A stretch of 10,940 nt of DNA from Rhodothermales bacterium (GTDB lineage: Bacteria > Bacteroidota > Rhodothermia > Rhodothermales > UBA10348). The notes under the pieces were generated by a model, which did no database searches, was not told the DNA's origin, and saw nothing but the letters and a program-made list of their open reading frames with translations. The position numbers and the translations under genes were made by a program. Where the stretch lies: positions 1 to 10,940 of the forward strand of contig JABDJZ010000101.1 in NCBI GenBank assembly GCA_013003255.1, given 5' to 3'. Positions 1-6,408 of the stretch are shown here, one piece after another; within the stretch, counting starts at the first letter, position 1; every line of letters begins with the position of its first letter.

Positions 1-110
1 CCGCGTCTGACAGTCAGCGAAAAGTCCGACAGGGCCTGGACCGACTTGCCGCGAAAGCCGCCGCTGTACGCTTTGCCGAGACCGGTGGCCTGGACTACGA
101 TGTCTTGCAT
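1..110 (-). CDS. ABC transporter ATP-binding protein, N-terminal fragment
   Basis: The reverse complement reads from an ATG at 110 to the window edge as an open frame of 36 codons beginning MQDIVVQATGLGKAYSGGFR and continuing GKSVQALSDFSLTVRR. The pattern 'L-x-K-x-Y ... V-x-A-L-x-x-x-S-L-x-V' is the first two strands of an ABC ATPase domain, just before the Walker A loop, which would lie outside the window. The 'GGFRGK' insertion before 'VQAL' resembles ATPases of ABC-2 type exporters, but the subtype cannot be settled from this fragment. It lies 45 nt after the pgk stop on the same strand, so it may be cotranscribed with gap-pgk. An AGGAGG occurs upstream but 19 nt from the ATG, too far to be a normal ribosome-binding site; no better in-frame start is visible. 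Confidence 0.75.
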   Translation of the reverse strand, partial: MQDIVVQATGLGKAYSGGFRGKSVQALSDFSLTVRR

Positions 111-155
111 AGGGGGAGGGTAATTGACGCCTCCTACGCTCGCATCGTCGCGCGG

Positions 156-1337
156 TTACGCGTCGGTCAGGACGTCCACACCCGGGAGGACCTTGCCTTC
201 CAGGAACTCGAGCATGGCACCGCCGCCCGTCGAGACGTGGCTGATGCGGTCTTCGTAGCCGGCCTGGGTGACGGCAGCCACGGAGTCGCCTCCGCCAACC
301 ACAGAGAGGCAGCCGGCATCCGTGGCATCGGCCAGCGCGTCTGCAACGGCGTTGGTGCCTTTGGAAAAGGCGGCCATCTCGAACACGCCCATCGGGCCGT
401 TCCAGATGACGGTCTTGGCGGAGCCAATGTGCTCCTGGTACCGGGCGATTGTCTTGGGCCCAATGTCGAGCCCCATCCAACCTTCAGGGATGTCGATGCC
501 CGAGGCCTTGGCCTCTGCATCTTCCGCAAAGCGATCGGCCACCATGTGATCCGTAGGAAGGAGCAGGCGATCGCCTGCACGCTTCATCACGTCCGTGGCC
601 ACGTCCAGCTTGTCATCTTCCACCAGGGAGGTGCCGATGCTGTGGCCCTGAGCCTTGAGGAAGGTGTAGCTCATGGCCCCACCGATCATCAGTGAGTCCA
701 CCCGCGTCAGGAGCTGCTCAATGACGCCGATTTTGTCAGACACCTTGGCACCACCGATTACGGCGACGAATGGCGAATCGGGCGTACCCAGCAGCTTGCC
801 GAGGTAGTCCACTTCCTTCTCCATCAGCATGCCCATGGCGGCCTGGGGCATGAGCGACGCGACTCCGTGCGTGCTGGCGTGCGCCCGGTGTGCGGCGCCG
901 AAGGCGTCGTTCACATAGACATCGGCGAGGGCCGCCAGTTCTTTGGCAAGGCTTTCGTCGTTGGACGTCTCGCGCGGATCAAAGCGCGTGTTCTCCAGCA
1001 GCAGGACCTCGCCGGGGGCGAGGTCCTCTGCGAAGGCCACGGCATCCGGGCCGGTCAGGCTCGGAACGAACTGCACCGCTCGGCCCAGGACGCCGGCCAG
1101 ATGGCCGGCGACCGGGGCGAGGGTGTACTTCGGGTCGGGCTGGCCCTTGGGCCGGCCCAGGTGGGCGCAGAGAATCACTGCGCCGCCCCGGTCCAGGACG
1201 GAGTTGATGGTGGGAAGGGCTGCGCGGATGCGCGTGTCATCGGTTACCCGAGTACCATCGAGCGGGACGTTGAAGTCCACGCGGATGAGCACCTTCTTTC
1301 CGGCGACATCCAGATCCTGAAGTCGGAGCTTGTTCAT
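156..1337 (-). CDS. pgk: Phosphoglycerate kinase
   Basis: Cytosolic glycolytic kinase that transfers the acyl phosphate of 1,3-bisphosphoglycerate to ADP, giving ATP and 3-phosphoglycerate. The 393-residue product has the usual bacterial length and all the family landmarks. The substrate-binding N-domain shows RVDFNVPLDG (19-28), R36, HLGRPKG (59-65), R118 in LLLENTRF and the AFGAAHRAHAS segment with R151. The nucleotide-binding C-domain shows GGAKVSDKI (195-203), WNGPMGVFE (312-320), GGGDSVAAV (348-356) and STGGGA (369-374). The ATG at 1337 immediately follows the gap stop codon at 1338-1340, with no intervening base and no clear Shine-Dalgarno, so translation is probably coupled to gap. It ends in TAA. 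The long frames opposite it on the plus strand are antisense shadows. Confidence 0.98.
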   Translation of the reverse strand: MNKLRLQDLDVAGKKVLIRVDFNVPLDGTRVTDDTRIRAALPTINSVLDRGGAVILCAHLGRPKGQPDPKYTLAPVAGHLAGVLGRAVQFVPSLTGPDAVAFAEDLAPGEVLLLENTRFDPRETSNDESLAKELAALADVYVNDAFGAAHRAHASTHGVASLMPQAAMGMLMEKEVDYLGKLLGTPDSPFVAVIGGAKVSDKIGVIEQLLTRVDSLMIGGAMSYTFLKAQGHSIGTSLVEDDKLDVATDVMKRAGDRLLLPTDHMVADRFAEDAEAKASGIDIPEGWMGLDIGPKTIARYQEHIGSAKTVIWNGPMGVFEMAAFSKGTNAVADALADATDAGCLSVVGGGDSVAAVTQAGYEDRISHVSTGGGAMLEFLEGKVLPGVDVLTDA

Positions 1338-2348
1338 TTAGCCGGCGAGGTCCATCAGCTTCTTGGTGACATCCACGGTGCGGTTGGCATAACCCCACTC
1401 GTTGTCGTACCAGCCCACCACCTTGACAAGGTTGCCGGAGGCCATCGTCGACAAGGCGTCGAAGATGTTGGAGTGCGGGTTGTGCACGATGTCGATGGAA
1501 ACCAGTGGCTCCTCGGAGTACTCAAGAATGCCCTTCAAAGGACCATCCGCGGCGGCCTTGAAGGCGGCGTTGATCTCTTCGGCCGTGACTTCCTTGCTGA
1601 GCTCAGCGGTAAGGTCCGTCAGGGAGCCGTCCGGGGTCGGAACGCGGAGCGCGAAGCCATCAAGCTTGCCCTGCAGGTGCGGCAGCACGAGGCCGACAGC
1701 CTTGGCGGCACCGGTCGTGGTCGGAATGATGGAGACGGCCGCAGCACGGGCCCGGCGCATGTCCTTGTGCGGAGCGTCCTGAATGTTCTGATCCGACGTG
1801 TAAGCGTGGACCGTGGTCATGAAGCCCTTCTTGAGGCCGAATGCATCGTCAAGCACCTTGGCCATCGGAGCCAGGCAGTTGGTGGTGCAGGATGCGTTGG
1901 AGATGACTTCTTCCTTACCGGTCAGGACGTCATCATTCACACCCAGTACGACGGTGGCATCCACGGCGCCGGAGGCGGGGGCGGAGATAACCACTTTCTT
2001 GGCGCCGGCCTGCAGATGCAGGGCTGCCTTCTCGCGGGTGCGGAAGAACCCGGTTGACTCAATCACGACGTCCACACCGAGCTCGCCCCAGGGCAGCTTC
2101 GAGGGATCGCGCTCACTCAGGACCTTGAAGCGGTCACCGTTGACCTCGAGGCCTTCCCCATAGGTCTTGACCGTGCCGGGAAATTTGCCGTGGACCGAGT
2201 CGTACTTGAACAGGTGCGCCAGCGTGGCGGCATCGGTCAAGTCATTGACGGCGACGACATCGAAGTCCTCAGAGCCGCGCTCCAGGATGGAGCGGAAAAC
2301 CAGTCGGCCGATACGGCCAAAACCATTAATGCCGAGACGGATAGCCAT
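1338..2348 (-). CDS. gap: Glyceraldehyde-3-phosphate dehydrogenase, type I
   Basis: Oxidises glyceraldehyde 3-phosphate to 1,3-bisphosphoglycerate with NAD+ and phosphate, feeding the Pgk encoded directly downstream. From the ATG at 2348 the product is 336 residues, normal for the family. It starts with the Rossmann motif INGFGRIGRL (7-16) and has the VNDLTD segment (34-39) of NAD-preferring enzymes. The catalytic NASCTTNCLAP (151-161) contains C154, and H181 lies in TTVHAYTSDQ; the 27-residue spacing matches the classical Cys149/His176 pair. A longer frame begins at 2384 but adds only 12 residues (MGGISPKRERIA) before the conserved start, so I chose the ATG at 2348. Its upstream run AAAGAGAAAGAA is purine-rich but not a clear Shine-Dalgarno. 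An erythrose-4-phosphate dehydrogenase role is possible for homologues, but the pgk neighbour argues for glycolysis. Confidence 0.97.
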   Translation of the reverse strand: MAIRLGINGFGRIGRLVFRSILERGSEDFDVVAVNDLTDAATLAHLFKYDSVHGKFPGTVKTYGEGLEVNGDRFKVLSERDPSKLPWGELGVDVVIESTGFFRTREKAALHLQAGAKKVVISAPASGAVDATVVLGVNDDVLTGKEEVISNASCTTNCLAPMAKVLDDAFGLKKGFMTTVHAYTSDQNIQDAPHKDMRRARAAAVSIIPTTTGAAKAVGLVLPHLQGKLDGFALRVPTPDGSLTDLTAELSKEVTAEEINAAFKAAADGPLKGILEYSEEPLVSIDIVHNPHSNIFDALSTMASGNLVKVVGWYDNEWGYANRTVDVTKKLMDLAG

Positions 2349-2413
2349 GGCGATTCTTTCTCTTTTAGGTGAAATACCGCCCATAATGTCCGTCGCGGCC
2401 CCCCCGTGTGCTG

Positions 2414-2434
2414 CAAAGTTTTCGGCAAACTGTG
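2414..2434. repeat. Imperfect inverted repeat upstream of gap (possible operator)
   Basis: CAAAGTTT (2414-2421) and AAACTGTG (2427-2434) are inverted copies matching at 7 of 8 positions around a TCGGC spacer. The element lies 66-86 nt upstream of the gap start. Its left arm, read on the minus strand as AAACTTTG, is one mismatch from the Bacteroidota -7 consensus TAnnTTTG, so the repeat would overlap a possible gap promoter. A dyad in that place could be a repressor or activator site, but chance occurrence is not excluded. Confidence 0.3.
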
Positions 2435-2537
2435 GGTAGCGCTTCCGGGCGGCGTGGCCAGGCGGGCCGTGGCGGCGTGTTCATGCACCCTTGGGAAGAG
2501 TCTGTCAAACCCGGTGGAGCCTGATTGCTGGCATTGT

Positions 2538-2573
2538 TTTGGCTCTCTGGTCAGCCTAATTTGATTGTCTTTG
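2538..2573 (+). promoter_or_regulatory. Weak candidate promoter for the TPR/response-regulator run
   Basis: TTTG at 2538-2541 and TGTCTTTG at 2566-2573 resemble the Bacteroidota -33 (TTTG) and -7 (TAnnTTTG) elements. The second has one mismatch and lies about 47 nt before the ATG at 2620. The 24-nt gap between them is longer than usual. TAATTTG at 2557-2563 is an alternative -7 with one base missing, but it sits only 15 nt from the TTTG. The assignment assumes a Bacteroidota-type sigma factor. Confidence 0.22.
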
Positions 2574-2619
2574 CACAGCCCCGCGAACCGCTTAGAACCG
2601 GAAACCTGCTCCGCACCAC

Positions 2620-3312
2620 ATGTCGACCCTGAACCCGACCCGCAAGATCTCACGCCGCCACGAACTTCGTGAGGACAAGGTCGTCACCGTTTACGCCCGG
2701 CTGCTGGATCTCACGGACCGCTACCGCACGTACTTCTACGGCGCCATCGCGGCCGTTGTAGTCATCATTCTCGGCTTCATCGGCTGGTCCTTCATGCAGT
2801 CAGCCAAGCAGCAGGAGGCTCTGGATGCGATGGCCGCAGCCGTTTCCGCCTACGAGGCCGGCTCCTGGCAGACGGCGCTCGACGGCACAGGCGCCGACCT
2901 CGGCCTTCTGGACATCGTGGATGAGTATGGGGGCACCGACGCTGGCAACCTGGCCAAGTTCTACGCGGCCGACGCCTACTTCCGCCTCGGCAACTACGAG
3001 GAGGCAATGCCCCTCTTCCGTTCCTACGATCGCGACGGCAACATTGTCGGCGCATCCGCCACCGCGGGTGAAGCGGCCATTCTCGAGAGCCGCGGCGAGT
3101 TTGAGGATGCTGCCCGCCTTTACTCGCGCGCAGCGACCATGTATCCGAGTGACGCAACGTCCCCCGGCTACTTCATGTCGGCTGGCCGCGCATTCGAGGC
3201 AGCCGGAGAGACTGCCGATGCACGCCGCATGTACGAGCGTGTGCGTGACGACTATCCCGAGTCGCAGGAGGCTCGCGACATCGAATTCCACCTGGCTCGC
3301 GTAAGCAACTAG
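2620..3312 (+). CDS. Membrane-anchored tetratricopeptide-repeat protein
   Basis: A 230-residue protein of unknown specific function. A basic N-terminus (RKISRRHELRE, 8-18) precedes one strong hydrophobic segment at about residues 40-59 (GAIAAVVVIILGFIGWSFMQ), which should anchor it with the rest outside the cytoplasm. The C-terminal part is helical and TPR-like: one unit around 111-135 (AKFYAADAYFRLGNYEEAMPLF), one around 147-175 (GEAAILESRGEFEDAARLYSRAA in part) and one around 183-213 (YFMSAGRAFEAAGETADARRMY in part). The layout resembles YfgM-type periplasmic chaperone partners and other TPR adaptors, by architecture only. Its stop is 7 nt before the response-regulator start, so the two are very likely cotranscribed. 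There is no obvious Shine-Dalgarno before the ATG. Confidence 0.85.
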   Translation: MSTLNPTRKISRRHELREDKVVTVYARLLDLTDRYRTYFYGAIAAVVVIILGFIGWSFMQSAKQQEALDAMAAAVSAYEAGSWQTALDGTGADLGLLDIVDEYGGTDAGNLAKFYAADAYFRLGNYEEAMPLFRSYDRDGNIVGASATAGEAAILESRGEFEDAARLYSRAATMYPSDATSPGYFMSAGRAFEAAGETADARRMYERVRDDYPESQEARDIEFHLARVSN

Positions 3313-3319
3313 GCCGCCC

Positions 3320-4666
3320 ATGGCCGTGCCATCCATCCTTGTCGTCGACGACGAGGCGGCGATACGCCGCACGCTACGCGAGATCCTTGAATACGAGGAC
3401 TTCGCGGTAGACGAGGCCGTGGATGGAAACGATGCGCTGGAGAAGGCGAAGGCGTCGCGCTACGACCTCATTCTCCTCGACGTCAAGATGCCGAAGATGG
3501 ACGGCCTGGAGGTCCTCTCGCGCATCGCCTCGGACCAGCCGGAGGTCCCGGTCATCATGATCTCGGGGCATGGCACCGTGGAGACGGCGGTCGAGGCCAC
3601 CAAGCTCGGCGCCTATGACTTCATCGAGAAGCCGCCGGACTTGAACCGGCTGCTGCTGACCATCCGGAACGGACTGGACCGCGGTCAGCTGGAGAACGAG
3701 AATCGCCGGATGCGGCAGGCCATCGTGGAGCGCCACGAGACCGGCATCACGCCCATTCTCGGGGATTCCTCGGCCATCGGCCGCATCAAGGAGACCCTGG
3801 AACGTGTGGCACCCACCGAGGCGCGGGTCCTGATCACGGGGGAAGCCGGTACCGGGAAAGAGCTGGTGGCCAAGTGGATTCACCGGCTGTCCGCGCGGCG
3901 CGACGGCCCCCTGGTCGAGGTCAACTGCGCGGCCATTCCGTCCGAGTTGATCGAGAGCGAACTGTTTGGGCACGAGAAGGGCGCCTTCACCGGTGCCACC
4001 AAGCAGCGGATCGGAAAATTTGAGCAGGCACACGGCGGCACGCTCTTCCTGGACGAGATCGGGGACATGAGCCTGTCCGCCCAGGCCAAGGTGCTTCGTG
4101 CCCTGCAGGAGAATCGCATTACGCGGGTGGGCGGTGATCGCAGTCTCCCAGTGGATGTGCGCGTGGTGGCGGCAACCAACAAGAATCTGCTCGACCAGAT
4201 TGATCAGCACGAATTCCGGGAAGACCTCTACCACCGACTGAGCGTCATCCTGATTCACGTGCCACCCCTTCGAGAACGGCGCGGGGATGTGCCCATCATC
4301 ACACGGCACATCGCAGAGCAGATTGCCCGCCGGAATGGGCTGGAGCCGAGGCCGTTTTCAGACGCCGCTCTGTCCTTGATGTCCCGCTTTGACTGGCGGG
4401 GCAACGTCCGCGAGCTTTACAACGTGGTCGAGCGTTTGACCATTCTGGCGGACGGGGATGAGATCGGAACCGGTGATGTGGACCGCTACGTCCGTCCCGG
4501 CGGTGGCGGCAGCAACCCCATGGCCGGTCTGCTGGATCGCTACGAGCAGTTCAGCGACTTCCGGGACCAGGCCGAGAAGCTGTTCATAGAGAGGAAGCTG
4601 GTTCAGTTTGACTGGAACATCAGCAAGACGGCGGAGGCCATCGGGATCCAGCGCTCGCATCTCTAA
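3320..4666 (+). CDS. Sigma54-dependent response regulator (NtrC family), truncated in its DNA-binding helix
   Basis: A transcription activator with three domains. The receiver (about 5-120) has D10/D11, phosphoacceptor D54 in LLDVKMPKMDG, S82 and K104. The sigma54-interacting AAA+ domain (about 145-375) has Walker A GEAGTGKE (174-181), the sigma54-contacting GAFTGA loop (221-226), Walker B TLFLDEIGD (241-249), the arginine region FREDLYHRL (299-307) and WRGNVREL (359-366). A C-terminal Fis-type helix-turn-helix begins at DWNISKTAEAIGIQRSHL and stops there, after 448 residues. In relatives this is followed by Tyr and about a dozen more residues; here TAA (4664-4666) stands in the Tyr position. 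ATP-dependent open-complex activity should be intact, but the recognition helix would be cut short. No histidine kinase is adjacent, so the cognate sensor lies elsewhere. The domain assignment is certain; whether the protein works is not. Confidence 0.93.
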   Translation: MAVPSILVVDDEAAIRRTLREILEYEDFAVDEAVDGNDALEKAKASRYDLILLDVKMPKMDGLEVLSRIASDQPEVPVIMISGHGTVETAVEATKLGAYDFIEKPPDLNRLLLTIRNGLDRGQLENENRRMRQAIVERHETGITPILGDSSAIGRIKETLERVAPTEARVLITGEAGTGKELVAKWIHRLSARRDGPLVEVNCAAIPSELIESELFGHEKGAFTGATKQRIGKFEQAHGGTLFLDEIGDMSLSAQAKVLRALQENRITRVGGDRSLPVDVRVVAATNKNLLDQIDQHEFREDLYHRLSVILIHVPPLRERRGDVPIITRHIAEQIARRNGLEPRPFSDAALSLMSRFDWRGNVRELYNVVERLTILADGDEIGTGDVDRYVRPGGGGSNPMAGLLDRYEQFSDFRDQAEKLFIERKLVQFDWNISKTAEAIGIQRSHL

Positions 4667-4708
4667 AACAAGATGAACAAGAACGAAATCCAGCGCGGCG
4701 ACGACTAG
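4667..4708 (+). other. In-frame continuation of the response-regulator Fis domain beyond the TAA
   Basis: Thirteen in-frame codons (AAC to GAC) encode NKMNKNEIQRGDD and end in TAG at 4706-4708. They match the second half of the Fis recognition helix and tail of NtrC-like regulators (pattern SHLYNKMKKYGIE). The TAG touches the GTG start of the next gene, a natural operon junction. The ancestral gene therefore ran 3320-4708 and encoded 462 residues. Translation of this stretch would now require readthrough of the TAA or a correction of the sequence. Confidence 0.8.
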
Positions 4709-5398
4709 GTGGCCCTTGTTTCCGTTCAGAACCTGCACAAGTCCTACCCGACCGCCGGCGGTGGAAGCCTGACGGTCCTGTCGGGGGTCAATCTGGAGAT
4801 TGAAGAAGGCGAGGTGCTGGCCATCGTTGGGGCGAGCGGTTCAGGCAAGTCGACGTTGTTGCACCTCATCGGCGCCCTCGACCGACCCGATGAAGGGAAG
4901 GTGATATTCGACGGCCGAGAAGTCTTCGGGCGCACTGACGAAGACCTGGCCCGGTTCAGGAATGACAGCATCGGCTTCGTCTTCCAGTTCCATCACCTGC
5001 TGCCAGAGTTTACCGCGCTTGAGAACGTAGCCATGCCGGCGCTGATTGGCCGCTCATCTATGGCCGATGCCCGAAAACGCGCCGCGGAGCTCCTTGAATT
5101 GATGGGGCTTTCAGGTCGCGCCGAACACGTGCCGGCCGAGTTGTCCGGCGGCGAACAGCAGCGCGTGGCGGTGGCGCGGGCGCTGATGAACAAGCCACGG
5201 ATGGTGCTCGCTGACGAACCCACAGGGAATCTGGATACGCAGACAAGCGCCCGGCTCCACGAGGAACTGGCCACGCTGAGTCGGGAAATGGGGCAGACCT
5301 TCGTGATTGTCACCCACAACCCGGACCTTGCAGCTCGGGCTGATCGGGTTCTGTCCCTCGAACGGGGCGTGCTTGTACCTGCTGAGGCCACGCTATGA
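4709..5398 (+). CDS. lolD: ABC transporter ATP-binding protein, LolD-like
   Basis: ATPase subunit of the kind that powers release of lipoproteins from the inner membrane towards LolA (LolCDE), or a close MacB-type relative. The 229 residues hold Walker A GASGSGKS (41-48), a Q-loop FVFQFHHLLPEFTALENV (90-107) typical of the LolD/MacB group, signature LSGGEQQR (145-152), Walker B VLADEP (166-171), D-loop NLD and switch H203 in VTHNPDLA. The start is GTG at 4709, directly after the TAG that ends the ancestral response-regulator frame; residues ALVSVQNLHKSY from there give the expected first strand. No LolC/E permease is in the window, so the partner must be elsewhere. It overlaps pdxH by four bases (ATGA). 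The family is certain, the lipoprotein substrate is inferred. Confidence 0.9.
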   Translation: MALVSVQNLHKSYPTAGGGSLTVLSGVNLEIEEGEVLAIVGASGSGKSTLLHLIGALDRPDEGKVIFDGREVFGRTDEDLARFRNDSIGFVFQFHHLLPEFTALENVAMPALIGRSSMADARKRAAELLELMGLSGRAEHVPAELSGGEQQRVAVARALMNKPRMVLADEPTGNLDTQTSARLHEELATLSREMGQTFVIVTHNPDLAARADRVLSLERGVLVPAEATL

Positions 5399-6048
5399 AG
5401 CTGAAGACCATTGCCAAAACCATCAAGACGCTCGGTCAGGGCGTGACGATGGGCATTGACCCGGCAGCGGAAGCCGGAGACCCGTACGACCTCTTCGCCA
5501 CCTGGTACCGGGAAGCGGAAGAATCCGGTCTGATACACCCGGAGGCCATGGCGCTTGCCACGGCCACGCCGGACGGCCGGCCATCCGTGCGGATCGTCCT
5601 GCTCAAGGAGGTCGATGCCGACGGGTTTGTGTTTTACACCAACTACGAGTCCCGAAAAGGCAGCGAGTTGGAGGCCAATCCCCATGCATCGCTTGCCTTT
5701 CACTGGGCAGTGCTCGAGCGTCAGGTGCGCGTAGAGGGTTCCGTGGAGCGGGTGTCGCGCGAGCAGTCCATCGCCTATTACCATAGCAGACCCCGCGGGA
5801 GTCAGATCGGGGCATGGGCATCCCGCCAGAGTCGCGAACTGGGAGACCGCTCCACGCTCGAGGAGCGGGTGGCCCACTACACGAAAGAGTTCGATGGCGG
5901 CCCGGTCCCGCTTCCCGATTTCTGGGGTGGGTTCCGAATCCGCCCGGCCCGAATGGAGTTCTGGCAGGGGAGGACCAGCCGACTCCACGATCGCCTGATC
6001 TTTGAGGCGGACGGGGACGGGTGGAAGACCCATAGACTCTACCCCTGA
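5395..6048 (+). CDS. pdxH: Pyridoxamine/pyridoxine 5'-phosphate oxidase
   Basis: FMN-dependent cytosolic oxidase that converts pyridoxine 5'-phosphate or pyridoxamine 5'-phosphate to pyridoxal 5'-phosphate, the last step of B6 synthesis and salvage. The 217 residues include the FMN-binding strand SVRIVLLK (64-71), YTNYESRKG (81-89), the substrate-binding RPRGSQIGAWAS (132-143), FWGGFRI (176-182), EFWQGRTSRLHDR (188-200) and the conserved terminus RLYP. The ATG at 5395 overlaps the LolD stop as ATGA, favouring this start. An in-frame ATG at 5449 (Met19) is a real alternative, because residues 1-18 are lysine-rich and lack the R-x-x-Y lid motif of E. coli and human enzymes. A weak GAGG precedes the first ATG. 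Confidence 0.96.
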   Translation: MKLKTIAKTIKTLGQGVTMGIDPAAEAGDPYDLFATWYREAEESGLIHPEAMALATATPDGRPSVRIVLLKEVDADGFVFYTNYESRKGSELEANPHASLAFHWAVLERQVRVEGSVERVSREQSIAYYHSRPRGSQIGAWASRQSRELGDRSTLEERVAHYTKEFDGGPVPLPDFWGGFRIRPARMEFWQGRTSRLHDRLIFEADGDGWKTHRLYP

Positions 6049-6078
6049 TTTCCAGGGCCGAACAAGCCACGCGATGCC

Positions 6079-6408
6079 ATGCCGATCGAAACCATCTCAG
6101 ATCTCCTCGCGGCCTATGACCGCAACTTCGTCCCCGAGCGCGCGGAGGGGATCGAAGGAACCGTACAGCTCAACCTGACCGGAGAAGACGGGGGCAACTA
6201 CGTCCTGCACTTTGCTGACAAGACGTATCGGTCCGAGGAAGGCGAAATCGAAGATCCAACAGTCCGCGTCACGGCAGACACCAAGGACTGGATGGACGTG
6301 AGTCTGGGGAACGTCAACCCCATGATGCTCATGATGAAAGGCAAGCTCAAGGTCAAAGGCTCCGTCGCCCTGGCTACCAAGTTCCAGAGTCTATTCAAAG
6401 GCAAGTAA
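6079..6408 (+). CDS. SCP2 sterol/lipid-carrier domain protein
   Basis: A 109-residue stand-alone SCP2 domain, a small alpha/beta fold with a hydrophobic cavity that binds fatty acyl or other lipid ligands. Recognition rests on the strand-rich middle (GTVQLNLTGEDGGNYVLHF, 27-45; TVRVTADTKDWMDV, 61-74) and on the C-terminal signature around GNVNPMMLMMKGKLKVKG (77-94) followed by SVALATKFQSLF. There is no signal peptide or membrane segment, so it is probably cytosolic. It lies 30 nt after pdxH, and its TAA shares a base with the ATG of the SDR gene (TAATG), implying translational coupling and a joint role in lipid metabolism. The exact ligand is unknown. Another ATG five bases upstream is in a different frame. 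Confidence 0.9.
   Translation: MPIETISDLLAAYDRNFVPERAEGIEGTVQLNLTGEDGGNYVLHFADKTYRSEEGEIEDPTVRVTADTKDWMDVSLGNVNPMMLMMKGKLKVKGSVALATKFQSLFKGK

Larger units (their letters stand above)
2349..2619. promoter_or_regulatory. Divergent intergenic region between gap and the TPR gene
   Basis: These 271 bases separate two diverging transcription units, so promoters for both should lie here. The stretch around 2520-2575 is visibly richer in A and T than the genes on either side. No credible short gene was found; the frames crossing it lack family resemblance. Candidate elements are listed separately. No -10/-35 pair close to the enterobacterial consensus was found by eye. Confidence 0.6.

Noticed and set aside
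867..2057. 396-codon open frame on the plus strand opposite pgk and gap
   Set aside because: It spans the junction of two certain minus-strand genes and has no family features; it is a codon-bias shadow.
2349..2384. Upstream ATG at 2384 extending gap by 12 residues
   Set aside because: The extension MGGISPKRERIA is not part of GAPDH, whose conserved start AIRLGINGFGRIGR follows the ATG at 2348 directly.
3374..4309. 311-codon minus-strand frame opposite the response regulator
   Set aside because: It is fully inside the receiver and AAA+ coding region on the other strand and has no motifs.
4664..4666. Genome-wide reassignment of TAA to tyrosine as the explanation for the internal stop
   Set aside because: pgk, gap, the SCP2 gene and nrnA in the same window end with TAA at the expected family length, so TAA is a normal stop here.
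4993..6033. 346-codon minus-strand frame opposite lolD and pdxH
   Set aside because: It is antisense to two well-supported genes with diagnostic motifs, and its own sequence resembles no protein family.
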